Shown piece after piece: positions 27,522 to 36,239 of a stretch of DNA of 64,000 nt. Under the pieces are notes generated by a model that was given only the letters and a program-made list of their open reading frames with translations, was not told the origin of the DNA and ran no database searches. The stretch is from Bacillota bacterium (lineage in GTDB: Bacteria > Bacillota > Clostridia > Lachnospirales > Lachnospiraceae). Every line of letters begins with the position of its first letter. Position 1 is the first letter of the stretch. The position numbers and the translations under genes were made by a program. The DNA lies in assembly GCA_023391695.1 (NCBI GenBank), contig JAEWAK010000051.1:1-64000 (forward strand). Direction: 5' to 3'.

Positions 27522-28985
27522 ATGAGCAGAGTTAGAACCAGATATGCACCAAGTCCTACCGGCAGGATGCACGTTGGAAATTTAAGAACCGCATTATATG
27601 AATACCTGATTGCAAAACATGAAGGGGGAGATTTCCTTCTCAGAATCGAAGACACCGACCAGGAAAGATTCGTGGAAGGCGCAATTGACATTATATATAA
27701 TACTTTAAAGATAACCGGACTGACTCATGATGAAGGACCTGATAAAGACGGCGGTTGCGGCCCTTATGTCCAGAGCGAGCGTCAGGCCACCGGAATCTAT
27801 ATGGAATATGCCAGACAGTTAATCGAAAAAGGCGAAGCTTATTACTGTTTCTGTACCAAAGAAAGGTTAAGCACCCTAAAAAGTGTGGTTTCGGAAGAAG
27901 AAGATAAAGAGATCATCAAATACGATAAGCATTGCCTCCACTTATCCCCGGAAGAGATCAAAGCAAATCTGGCTGCAGGAATCCCTTACGTAATCCGCCA
28001 GAATATCCCTGCGGAAGGCAGCACTACGTTCCATGATGCCATTTACGGTGACATTACCGTGGAAAATGCGGAACTGGATGACATGATTTTAATCAAATCC
28101 GACGGTTTCCCTACCTATAATTTTGCAAATGTGGTAGATGACCACTTAATGAGGATCACCCATGTGGTCAGGGGCAATGAATATTTATCCTCTTCACCGA
28201 AGTATACCAGGCTTTATCATGCTTTTGGCTGGGAAGAGCCGATTTATGTACACTGCCCATTGATCACCAATGAAGAACATAAGAAATTATCCAAACGAAG
28301 CGGGCATTCCTCCTTTGAAGATTTACTGGAGCAGGGCTTTGTAACGGAGGCCATTGTTAATTTTATTGCTTTACTGGGCTGGAGTTCCGGTACCAATGAA
28401 GAAATTTTTTCACTGGAGGAACTGGAGAGGGAATTTGATTATCACCATATCAACAAATCCCCGGCCGTATTTGATATGGCCAAACTCAGATGGATGAACA
28501 GCGAGTATATCAAGAAGATGGACAATGAGCGTTATTATGAGCTTGCCCTCCCTTATATCCGTGAAGTAATCCAGAAAGACCTGGATCTTAAGAAGATAGC
28601 GGATTTAGTAAAAACAAGGATTGAAACCTTTTTGGATATTAAGGACATGGTCGATTTCTTTGAGAAAATACCGGACTATGATACCGCCATGTATACCCAC
28701 AAAAAGATGAAAACCGATGAAGAAATCTCTCTGTCCATATTAAAAGAACAGCTGCCTTTACTGGAGGCACTAAAGGAGTATTCCATAACAGGGATTGAAG
28801 AGGTTATCATGGGATATATCAGGGATAAGGGCATTAAAAACGGAACCGGATTATGGCCTGTCAGAACAGCCGTATCCGGCAAGCAGTCCACACCGGGCGG
28901 TGCCTATGAAATCATGAATATCATCGGCAAAGAGGAAAGCCTCCGCCGTATCCGCCTGGCCATTGATAAATTAAGCAACAGGTAA
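27522..28985 (+). CDS. gltX: Glutamyl-tRNA synthetase
   Basis: Class I aminoacyl-tRNA synthetase that charges tRNA(Glu) in the cytoplasm. The Rossmann core starts with RTRYAPSPTGRMHVGNLRTA, where HVGN is the HIGH-type signature; the KMSKS-type loop is KLSKRSGH near residue 255. Length 487 matches bacterial enzymes. The anticodon-binding helical domain follows from about 320. An AGGAGCAG site precedes ATG. A helicase gene follows by eight bases, so the two are co-transcribed. No T-box leader is seen. Confidence 0.97.
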   Translation: MSRVRTRYAPSPTGRMHVGNLRTALYEYLIAKHEGGDFLLRIEDTDQERFVEGAIDIIYNTLKITGLTHDEGPDKDGGCGPYVQSERQATGIYMEYARQLIEKGEAYYCFCTKERLSTLKSVVSEEEDKEIIKYDKHCLHLSPEEIKANLAAGIPYVIRQNIPAEGSTTFHDAIYGDITVENAELDDMILIKSDGFPTYNFANVVDDHLMRITHVVRGNEYLSSSPKYTRLYHAFGWEEPIYVHCPLITNEEHKKLSKRSGHSSFEDLLEQGFVTEAIVNFIALLGWSSGTNEEIFSLEELEREFDYHHINKSPAVFDMAKLRWMNSEYIKKMDNERYYELALPYIREVIQKDLDLKKIADLVKTRIETFLDIKDMVDFFEKIPDYDTAMYTHKKMKTDEEISLSILKEQLPLLEALKEYSITGIEEVIMGYIRDKGIKNGTGLWPVRTAVSGKQSTPGGAYEIMNIIGKEESLRRIRLAIDKLSNR

Positions 28986-28992
28986 GCTGCCT

Positions 28993-30990
28993 ATGGAAGT
29001 AAATCAGTCACAATTAAATGCAATTAATCATAATAAAGGGCCCATGCTGGTTTTGGCAGGGCCCGGTTCCGGTAAAACCCTTGTAATTACAAGAAGGACA
29101 CAACAGCTCATAGACCAATATGGTGTGAATCCGGGGAATATCCTGGTAATCACCTTTACCAAGGCAGCTGCTGAGGAAATGAAAGAACGTTTTTACCGGC
29201 TCATGGACGGCAGGGGGCAGGGTGTTAATTTTGGAACCTTTCATGCCGTGTTCTTTAATATATTAAAATACGCCTATCATTACAGTGCCGCCAATATTGT
29301 CCGTGAGGACCAAAGGATGCAGTTTTTCCGGGAAATCATAGAACATCTGGATTTAGAAATCGAAGACGAGAAAGAATTTATATCCGCTGTTACCTCCGAA
29401 ATCAGCCTGGTTAAGGGCGAGAGGATGGATTTGGAGCACTATTATTCCATAAATTGTTCTGAGGAAATATTCAAGAAAATCTATGGGGCCTATGAAAACA
29501 GACTCCGAAATGCAAATTTAATTGATTTCGATGATATGCTGGTTTTATGTTATGAACTTCTCACACAACGGGCAGACATCCTTTCAATCTGGCAGAAGAA
29601 ATATCAGCACATCTTAATTGACGAATTCCAAGACATAAATAAAGTACAATATGACATCATAAGGCTGCTGGCATTGCCGGAAAATAATCTGTTTATAGTC
29701 GGTGATGATGATCAGTCCATTTACCGTTTCCGCGGCGCCAGGCCGGAAATCATGTTGAATTTCAATAAAGATTATCCCGAAGGAAAAAGAGTCCTTTTAG
29801 ACGTGAATTACCGCTCCACTTCCAAAATTGTGGAATGCGCGGGTTCTTTGGTCAAAAATAATACGAAAAGGTTTGGAAAAAACATCCGGGCGAAACAGCA
29901 GGGCGGACAGGATGTAGCCATAAAATCCTTTAAAGAATTAAAAGAACAAAACAGCATGGTCGTAGCAAATATTCTGCAATACTACAAAATGGGCATCCCC
30001 TTTTCCGATATGGCCATTCTTTTCCGTACCAACACCCAGCCCAGGGCTTTGATTGATAAACTGATGGAGTTTAATGTGCCCTTTCAGATGAAGGATGTGA
30101 TACCCAACCTCTATGATCATTGGATTGCCGTCAATATTATAACTTATATGAAATTAGCCATGGGATATCGGGACCGTGCATTATTTTTACAGATTGCAAA
30201 CCGGCCGAAGCGTTATTTAAGCAGGGAGTGTTTTGGAGATCCCCAAGTGGAATTTATCAAGCTGCGGGAATACTACGGTGATAAGGAATGGATGCTGGAC
30301 CGGATTGATAAACTGGAATATGACCTGGAACTTATGAAGGATATGAGCCCTTTTGCTGCCATTAATTATATCCGGAAAGGAATCGGTTATGAAGATTATC
30401 TGGCGGAATATGCGGCCTTTCGCAGGATTAAGGCGGAGGAACTGTTAGAGACTTTAAACGAATTGCAGGACTCGGCCAGGGAATATAAAACCTATGGGGA
30501 ATGGTTCTTACATATCAACGAATACCGGGAAGAGTTAAAAAAACAGTCACAAAACCAGAAGCAGGAAAAAGACAGTGTAGCCCTGGTCACCATGCACAGT
30601 TCGAAAGGTCTGGAATACAGGGCTGTGTTTATTGTGGATGCCAATGAAGGCATAACCCCTCACCGTAAAGCTATGCTGGAAGCGGATATGGAGGAAGAAC
30701 GCAGGTTATTCTATGTAGCCGTAACCCGGGCCAAGGAATATCTTCACATATACTCCGTAAAAGAACGCTATAATAAAGAACTGGCCTGTTCCAGGTTTGT
30801 AGGGGAACTGCTTTTAGACCAGGAATATTTAAAGGCAGGAACAATCGTTGAGCATAAGTCCTATGGCAGGGGAACCATCCGTTCCAAAAAGCAGGGGAAG
30901 CTGGTCATATACTTTGATGAGCTTAAGGTGGAGCGTACCCTGGATTTAAGTTACTGCATCCAAAATATGCTCTTAACCGTAAAAGCATAA
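28993..30990 (+). CDS. UvrD/PcrA-like superfamily 1 DNA helicase
   Basis: 3'-5' DNA helicase for repair and replication conflicts. The Q motif is near residue 5 (NQSQLNAI); Walker A is LAGPGSGKT with Lys28; motif II LIDEFQDIN; motif III GDDDQSIYRFRGA; motif V VTMHSSKGLEY; motif VI VAVTRAKEYLHI. The C-terminal 50 residues (VEHKSYGRGTIRS...) resemble the Tudor-like tail of PcrA that contacts RNA polymerase. At 665 residues it is somewhat shorter than B. subtilis PcrA. Clostridia often encode several UvrD-type helicases, so whether this is the main PcrA is uncertain. Confidence 0.93.
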   Translation: MEVNQSQLNAINHNKGPMLVLAGPGSGKTLVITRRTQQLIDQYGVNPGNILVITFTKAAAEEMKERFYRLMDGRGQGVNFGTFHAVFFNILKYAYHYSAANIVREDQRMQFFREIIEHLDLEIEDEKEFISAVTSEISLVKGERMDLEHYYSINCSEEIFKKIYGAYENRLRNANLIDFDDMLVLCYELLTQRADILSIWQKKYQHILIDEFQDINKVQYDIIRLLALPENNLFIVGDDDQSIYRFRGARPEIMLNFNKDYPEGKRVLLDVNYRSTSKIVECAGSLVKNNTKRFGKNIRAKQQGGQDVAIKSFKELKEQNSMVVANILQYYKMGIPFSDMAILFRTNTQPRALIDKLMEFNVPFQMKDVIPNLYDHWIAVNIITYMKLAMGYRDRALFLQIANRPKRYLSRECFGDPQVEFIKLREYYGDKEWMLDRIDKLEYDLELMKDMSPFAAINYIRKGIGYEDYLAEYAAFRRIKAEELLETLNELQDSAREYKTYGEWFLHINEYREELKKQSQNQKQEKDSVALVTMHSSKGLEYRAVFIVDANEGITPHRKAMLEADMEEERRLFYVAVTRAKEYLHIYSVKERYNKELACSRFVGELLLDQEYLKAGTIVEHKSYGRGTIRSKKQGKLVIYFDELKVERTLDLSYCIQNMLLTVKA

Positions 30991-31045
30991 GAGGCTGTTG
31001 CCGTACAGGTTTATCGAATAAACTTCTGTCGGCAGCGGCCTCTTA
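30989..31045 (+). terminator. Terminator of gltX-helicase operon
   Basis: AAGAGGCTGTTGCCG pairs with CGGCAGCGGCCTCTT with one mismatch and small asymmetry; TATTATA follows. It begins at the helicase stop codon. Confidence 0.75.
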
Positions 31046-31096
31046 TTATATGCAAGTCTGACAAGCCAGACCCTTTATTCTAAGCCTGATTTGGCA

Positions 31097-31130
31097 TGCA
31101 GCAAAGCGGAATGCAAATAGCCGCTTTGCC
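31097..31130 (+). repeat. Short hairpin repeat (family S, copy 1)
   Basis: CAGCAAAGCGGAATGCAA followed by CCGCTTTGCC forms a hairpin (GCAAAGCGG/CCGCTTTGC). A close relative is at 39501-39535. It abuts the X-family repeat that follows. Confidence 0.5.
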
Positions 31131-31290
31131 TGGGGTGGGTCTGAAAACTGCTTATGGGCTGAAGGTTCCGATTTGTGGGAGACAAGGAGCGATTGGGGGG
31201 CGTAGCGGATCTACGTTCCCAAAATCGCGACGCAGTATACCGCAAAGTGGGGCATTCAGAACGGTGCAATGAGTTTCAGACACATCCTAG
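31130..31290 (-). repeat. MITE-like palindromic repeat (family X, copy 2)
   Basis: Ends CTGGGGTGGGTCTGAAAACT and AGTTTCAGACACATCCTAG are imperfect inverted repeats. The inner right part (CGCAAAGTGGGGCATTCAGA) matches copy 3 at 57290-57310. The interior is longer than in copy 3. It ends six bases before the DUF1292 stop codon, so it lies in that gene's 3' untranslated region. With the terminator and family S hairpin it fills the 30991-31295 gap. Confidence 0.7.
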
Positions 31291-31295
31291 GGAGA

Positions 31296-31652
31296 CTATT
31301 CTTCGTCTTCTTCATCCTCATCAAACATATCATCAAATTCTTCACTGTCCATTAATTCGTCAAATGCATCGGAAACAGCTTCGAATTCATCATCATCATC
31401 GATATTGAGTAATTCAATTTCATCATTTTCATGTTCAATAAACTGATATAAGAAAATCTCTCCGTCTTCTTCCTCATCTCTGTCAGCAGGAACAAGTGCG
31501 ATATAATCTTTTTCTCCAACCGGGAATATACATAAAACTTCACATTCTAAATCTGTACCATCATCCAGTGTCAATGTTACATTCATATGATCATGATCAT
31601 GTTCGTGGTCATGTCCGCAACCGCAACCACAGTCGTGTTCGTGTTCGCTCAT
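31296..31652 (-). CDS. DUF1292 family protein with His/Cys-rich N-terminus
   Basis: 118 residues. The core (about 22-75, MNVTLTLDDGTDLECEVLCI and EKDYIALVP) matches the DUF1292/YrzB family of small Firmicutes proteins of unknown function. It is preceded by a metal-binding-looking stretch HEHDCGCGCGHDHEHDHDH (residues 4-22) and followed by a very acidic tail of Asp/Glu. ATG 31652 is supported by GAGAGG nine bases upstream. In Bacillus yrzB sits with alaS and yrrK; here it is alone and divergent from the gene at 32101. Confidence 0.85.
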   Translation of the reverse strand: MSEHEHDCGCGCGHDHEHDHDHMNVTLTLDDGTDLECEVLCIFPVGEKDYIALVPADRDEEEDGEIFLYQFIEHENDEIELLNIDDDDEFEAVSDAFDELMDSEEFDDMFDEDEEDEE

Positions 31653-31832
31653 TCTAATATACCTCTCTTTCAGTAAGCCTATGAATAGGATTCCTATACA
31701 GGCAAATAATATTATGGCAATAAAATGGTCATCCCATTCCATTGTTTCATACAATTTGACTTTAACAGATAAACCGTTAAATTGCAAGGTAATTCTAACC
31801 ATAAAAATAAATTTATTTTTACTAAAAATATA

Positions 31833-31860
31833 TTGACTTTATATAAAAATAGAATAAAAT
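31833..31860 (+). promoter_or_regulatory. Promoter of the disordered-protein gene
   Basis: TTGACT at 31833 and TAAAAT at 31855 are spaced by 16 bases. A second TTGACA at 31872 has only a weak -10. The resulting leader would be about 235 bases long. Confidence 0.5.
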
Positions 31861-31914
31861 ATACAATAGATTTGACAAGAGAGTAATGTATCTATTGCTA
31901 TTCATAAGTTACAA

Positions 31915-32035
31915 TTCAGCCCCGGATACTGCGAGGTGTTTTCTGTGAGAGCTGCTTCGTTCCGGTCACCGAAACCCCGGGTTTAACACACGCGAAATTA
32001 TGCAGAATGCATAATTCTGTTCATGAAATGTTACA
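31915..32035 (+). other. GC-richer structured leader of unknown role
   Basis: Within an AT-rich gap (31653-32100) this patch has CCCCGG near 31920 and CCCCGGG near 31975, the near-palindrome TTCCGGTCACCGAA, and AATTATGCA with TGCATAATT around 31987-32012. It lies inside the inferred transcript leader of the gene at 32101. It matches no known riboswitch core that I recognise. Confidence 0.35.
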
Positions 32036-32100
32036 ATCAGGCGTAAGGCTGAACTTTAACATTACAATGTATTTGACTTGGAAAGAGAGGAGAACATTCA

Positions 32101-32736
32101 GTGGCTACAACCAATGCTAATGATAGCAGACCAAGAGATAATCGTGGTAACGGAAGAGTATACGATAACCACAGGCCAGGAACTAGTCGTGAAACCGGTA
32201 ATAATAACAGAATGACCGGACAAGGGAACAAAGACAGCAAACCTTTTAATCGGGAGAATAAACCCTATAATAAAGAATACAGATCATCTAATTCTTTGAA
32301 TAGGGAAAACAAATCTTACAATAAAGATTCCAAGCCTATCGGCGGAAAAGATGCCAGGGGCGGAAAACCATCCGGTAATTTCAGCAGGAGCAGGGATCAG
32401 AGAGATAACGGTTATAATAAGGATAAGGATTATGACAGCGACAATAAGTATGGCAAAGGCTATAGCAGCGGAAAAGACCAGCGAATGGGTGACTCCAGGG
32501 CAAGAACTTCTCAAAGCAAAGAGAAAGAACAACAACCGGATAAATTTGAAACAATCAGGCGGCTGGAACGGGAAAAGAAAGCAGTACTGAAGAAAAGCCA
32601 GGAAAGCGATAAAAAATCGGAAAAATTAAACAGACCTCAGGTAAAACATAGAAGGACCAGTAATATAGACTGGACCAAAGGCTATGCAAACGGCCGGTAC
32701 GGGGATGATGATGAAGATTATACCGAATTTATGTAA
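32101..32736 (+). CDS. Low-complexity hydrophilic protein, function unknown
   Basis: 211 residues starting at GTG with an AGAGAGGAGA site seven bases upstream. Composition is dominated by Asn, Lys, Arg, Ser, Gly and Asp, with repeats of the type NRENKPYNKE / NRENKSYNKD near residues 45-75. No signal peptide or membrane segment is seen, so it is probably disordered. The C-terminal 50 residues are less repetitive (ETIRRLEREKKAVLKK, then RPQVKHRRTSNIDWTKGY) and may hold a conserved binding segment. It is not recognised; nucleic-acid binding is suggested only by the Arg/Lys richness and by the adjacent nuclease-helicase gene. Confidence 0.75.
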   Translation: MATTNANDSRPRDNRGNGRVYDNHRPGTSRETGNNNRMTGQGNKDSKPFNRENKPYNKEYRSSNSLNRENKSYNKDSKPIGGKDARGGKPSGNFSRSRDQRDNGYNKDKDYDSDNKYGKGYSSGKDQRMGDSRARTSQSKEKEQQPDKFETIRRLEREKKAVLKKSQESDKKSEKLNRPQVKHRRTSNIDWTKGYANGRYGDDDEDYTEFM

Positions 32737-32823
32737 TCAGAAACGATAAAACATGCAGCATAGGCATCTGAAATGGAAGCAATCATTTTAAGGTGCCTTA
32801 TTAACTTAAGGGGAAACGGTAGT

Positions 32824-35223
32824 ATGGGAAAAGATTCGGGCGAGACAATTAAAATATCCGTAAGGAACCTGGTAGAATTCATTTTGCGCTCGGGTGACCT
32901 TGACAACCGGACCGGGGGCAGGCGGGAAACGGATGCCATGCAGGAAGGAAGCAGAATCCATCGTAAGATACAAAAGCAGATGGACTCTGAATACAGTGCG
33001 GAATTTTCCTTAAGTATTACTGTACCGGTTTCCCGGGAAGATATCACCTTCGACCTGTGTGTGGAAGGCAGGGCAGACGGGATCATCAGCCATGGGGAGG
33101 AGAAACCTTCCATCGTCATAGATGAGATAAAAGGCGTCTATAAGGAATTAAGCCATCTGGAGGCACCGATTGCAGTACATCGTGCCCAGGCTATGTGTTA
33201 TGCCTATATTTATGCCAAATTGCATGGGCATGAGGAGATCGGGATACGCATGACCTACTGCAATCTGGAAACCGAAAATTTGAAATATTTTCATGAAACC
33301 TTTACCTTTTCGGAACTGGAAACCTGGTTTATAAGATTAATAGAGGAATATGGCAAATGGGCGGTCTGGCAGCTTCGCTGGTGCAGGCGCCGGAATGAAA
33401 GTATTAAAACCCTGGACTTTCCGTTTGATTACAGGCCCGGTCAGAAGGGACTGGTTACGGACGTGTATAAAACCATATTAAGGGATAAGAGATTATTTAT
33501 TGAAGCGCCTACGGGTGTCGGTAAAACCATATCAACCATTTATCCGGCCATAAAAGCAATGGGAGAAGGGCTGGTAAGCAAAGTTTTTTATCTGACGGCC
33601 AAGACCATTACCAGGACCGTTGCGGAAGAAACCTTTCAAAAACTGATGGAAAGCGGGCTTCATCTGAAATCCGTGACTATAACGGCAAAAGAGAAAATCT
33701 GTATAATGGACAAGCCTGACTGCAATCCGGCTGCCTGTGCCAGGGCAAAAGGACATTTCGACCGGGTAAATGATGCGGTCTTTGACTTGTTAAAGAATGA
33801 AAATGATATTTCCAGGGATCTGATCCTTTCCTATGCGGAAAAACATAATGTATGCCCTTTTGAAATGTGCCTGGATGTAACCACCTGGGCGGATAATGTT
33901 ATATGCGACTACAATTATGCCTTTGATCCCAATGTTTATCTCAGACGGTTTTTTCTTGGGGAAAAAAAGAATGACTATGTCTTTTTAATTGATGAAGCCC
34001 ATAACCTGGTTGACCGTGCCAGGGAAATGTACAGTGCCGTATTATATAAGAATCAGTTCCTGAACGTAAAGAAATTGATAAAAGCCCAGGGCGGCACTGC
34101 GTTAAAACCCCAGCCTTATAATACCCCGAAATTGGAAAAACGGCTGGACGCCTGTAACAGTGACTTATTGAAATTAAAAAGGGATTGTGACGAATGCAGT
34201 TTAGTGGAAAATATAACGGATTTTGTCCTTCATTTAATGCGGCTGATGACGGAATATGAAGAGTATTTATCGGAATACACGGATACGGACGGAAAGGAAG
34301 AGATTCTGGGCTTATATATGGATATCCGGCATTTTCTTAATATCTATGAAGTATACAACGGAAAATACATTACTTATACGGATTACGATGAACAGGGGGA
34401 ATTCCGGATCAAATTATTATGCATGGATCCCTCCGATAATCTGAATGCCTGTCTGGACAAAGGGAAAAGTGCCGTCTTTTTTTCCGCTACCCTGCTGCCT
34501 ATCCAGTATTATAAAGAACAGTTAGGAGGACGTGAAGGGGATTATGCGGTATATGCCCCGTCACCCTTTTTAAAAGAAAACCGCCTCCTGATGATAGGAA
34601 GCGATGTGAGTACCAAATATACCAGGCGTAATAATAAAGAATTCGAAAAAATAGTGGAATATATAGTTTCATTTACCAGTGCCAGAAAAGGAAATTATAT
34701 GGTGTTCTTCCCCTCGTACCAGATGCTGAACCAGATAGCACAGGTGGTGGGAGGACGCCTTGACGGCCTTGTAATCCAGAAAAATAACATGACGGAAATA
34801 GAAAAAGAAGAGTTCCTGAAAGATTTTACCCTGAAGCCTGACACGAGCAGAATCGGTTTCTGTGTTATGGGGGGGATTTTCAGTGAAGGCATTGACCTTA
34901 AGAATGACCGGTTAATTGGTGCAGTCATAGTAGGGACCGGACTTCCCATGATCGGCAACGAAAAAGAACTCTTCCGCAGCTTTTATGATAACCGGAACGG
35001 AAGCGGTTTTGATTATGCCTATTTATACCAGGGAATGAATAAAGTGCTGCAGTCCGCAGGAAGGGTAATCAGGACCATGGAAGATAAGGGGGCTATATTA
35101 CTCCTGGACGAACGGTTCAGGCAGCCCCAGTACACCAATTTATTTCCAAGGGAGTGGTTCCCCAATACACCGGTTAACTTAAAAACCATGGAAACGGAAT
35201 TAAAAAATTTCTGGAATACTTAA
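32824..35223 (+). CDS. PD-(D/E)XK nuclease fused to DinG/XPD-type helicase
   Basis: The N-terminal domain (about 1-185) shows the RecB/Cas4-type nuclease signature: His46 (GSRIHRKI), Asp85 (GRADG), DEIK with Glu101 and Lys103, and Gln122..Tyr126 (AQAMCY). The C-terminal part is a superfamily 2 helicase of the DEAD_2/DinG group: Walker A APTGVGKT with Lys234, cysteines 293, 300, 305, 344 and 349 in the position of the Fe-S cluster, DEAH box (LIDEAHN), and HelicaseC_2 motif VLQSAGRVIR. B. subtilis DinG instead carries a DnaQ-like exonuclease. ATG 32824 has AAGGGG ten bases upstream; an in-frame ATG at 32773 lacks a site. Expected role: 5'-3' unwinding coupled to DNA cleavage in repair. Confidence 0.88.
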   Translation: MGKDSGETIKISVRNLVEFILRSGDLDNRTGGRRETDAMQEGSRIHRKIQKQMDSEYSAEFSLSITVPVSREDITFDLCVEGRADGIISHGEEKPSIVIDEIKGVYKELSHLEAPIAVHRAQAMCYAYIYAKLHGHEEIGIRMTYCNLETENLKYFHETFTFSELETWFIRLIEEYGKWAVWQLRWCRRRNESIKTLDFPFDYRPGQKGLVTDVYKTILRDKRLFIEAPTGVGKTISTIYPAIKAMGEGLVSKVFYLTAKTITRTVAEETFQKLMESGLHLKSVTITAKEKICIMDKPDCNPAACARAKGHFDRVNDAVFDLLKNENDISRDLILSYAEKHNVCPFEMCLDVTTWADNVICDYNYAFDPNVYLRRFFLGEKKNDYVFLIDEAHNLVDRAREMYSAVLYKNQFLNVKKLIKAQGGTALKPQPYNTPKLEKRLDACNSDLLKLKRDCDECSLVENITDFVLHLMRLMTEYEEYLSEYTDTDGKEEILGLYMDIRHFLNIYEVYNGKYITYTDYDEQGEFRIKLLCMDPSDNLNACLDKGKSAVFFSATLLPIQYYKEQLGGREGDYAVYAPSPFLKENRLLMIGSDVSTKYTRRNNKEFEKIVEYIVSFTSARKGNYMVFFPSYQMLNQIAQVVGGRLDGLVIQKNNMTEIEKEEFLKDFTLKPDTSRIGFCVMGGIFSEGIDLKNDRLIGAVIVGTGLPMIGNEKELFRSFYDNRNGSGFDYAYLYQGMNKVLQSAGRVIRTMEDKGAILLLDERFRQPQYTNLFPREWFPNTPVNLKTMETELKNFWNT

Positions 35224-35264
35224 GCCCGTTTCCTGTCTCTTTTTTGTAAAACGGGGTTTCCCAT

Positions 35265-36146
35265 TTAAAAATAGAGGGAACTGCCCGAATAAGAATGATG
35301 GTGCCGGCTGTAAAGGAAATCTTCATCGGTAAAGGTACGGTAAATCCGGTTCAGGATATGATAACCGATTGCACCGATAAAACCACCGATAAAACCTAAA
35401 ATAATATCATCCAGATCGGCTTTCCCTAACAAAAATACCCTTTGCAATACCTCAACCAGCAGGGGCATTAAAAAGAGAACCAGTACACGCAGGATCCGGC
35501 TTTGGTAACGTAACAGCAGGATGGCATAAAAGCCGTAAGGTATGAACAGGGCGATACCCGGAACTAAATATCGGATAATGCCGCCAAAAGTACCGTAACC
35601 GGTTAAGAAGTCTTCGATTAAAGTCGCCAGGGCCAGGAAAGGTACCAGGTTAATGGATCTAAAGTCCGAATAAAAGACCACCAGGGATTTGTTATTCAGG
35701 AATAACCAGAAAATAAGAATACAAATATAAAATGAGGCAAATACAATATTCATATTCCGGTAAAATTTATTAAAATCCCCATATTTAAAAGCGCTGTCCG
35801 TTAAATTACGGATAATGCAGTAAAGTACAGGTATAATCCAATTCACTATAATTATACCAATCAGCCTTGGATGATATGTTAAGAATGAATCGTTACTCCA
35901 AAAATAAGAAAGCAGTACAATAATGGTGCATAAGAAAATATTCAGCAGGGAATAACTGAAGCAGGACTCGTAACTAAGAGTCTGTTCCAGGAAAATATGG
36001 GAGAACAGGAAACAGATTAATACGGCCAGGGCATAAACCAGCAGTACGGAATCGGGAAAAAAATAATAAGCACCAAACTGGACCAGTACGGTCAGAATAC
36101 TAAATACGATAATGAGTGTAGCAATATTGATGGAACTCCTTTGCAT
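35265..36146 (-). CDS. VanZ-like polytopic membrane protein
   Basis: 293 residues with about eight transmembrane segments. The C-terminal half (about 165-270) resembles the VanZ domain: NLVPF early, then a polar loop, and MPLLVEVLQ...DDIILGFIGGFIGAIGYHI with the conserved acidic and DD residues. The N-terminal three or four helices are extra relative to minimal VanZ. The tail is His/Ser/Tyr-rich. VanZ proteins are linked to glycopeptide and lipoglycopeptide tolerance, but most are of unknown function. It is followed upstream on the same strand by the lipid kinase at 36240. Confidence 0.8.
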   Translation of the reverse strand: MQRSSINIATLIIVFSILTVLVQFGAYYFFPDSVLLVYALAVLICFLFSHIFLEQTLSYESCFSYSLLNIFLCTIIVLLSYFWSNDSFLTYHPRLIGIIIVNWIIPVLYCIIRNLTDSAFKYGDFNKFYRNMNIVFASFYICILIFWLFLNNKSLVVFYSDFRSINLVPFLALATLIEDFLTGYGTFGGIIRYLVPGIALFIPYGFYAILLLRYQSRILRVLVLFLMPLLVEVLQRVFLLGKADLDDIILGFIGGFIGAIGYHILNRIYRTFTDEDFLYSRHHHSYSGSSLYF

Positions 36147-36239
36147 AGTAACACCTTCTTTCTGATAGTAAAAAATTTCTTTATCCGTTAACCGGCATAC
36201 CGGCCGGTAACAATTTAACTTTAAAGTAAGCAGCTTACC

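Noticed and set aside
31352..31543. Second minus-strand frame inside DUF1292
   Set aside because: It is an artefact of the repetitive GAT/GAA codons of the acidic tail read in another frame.
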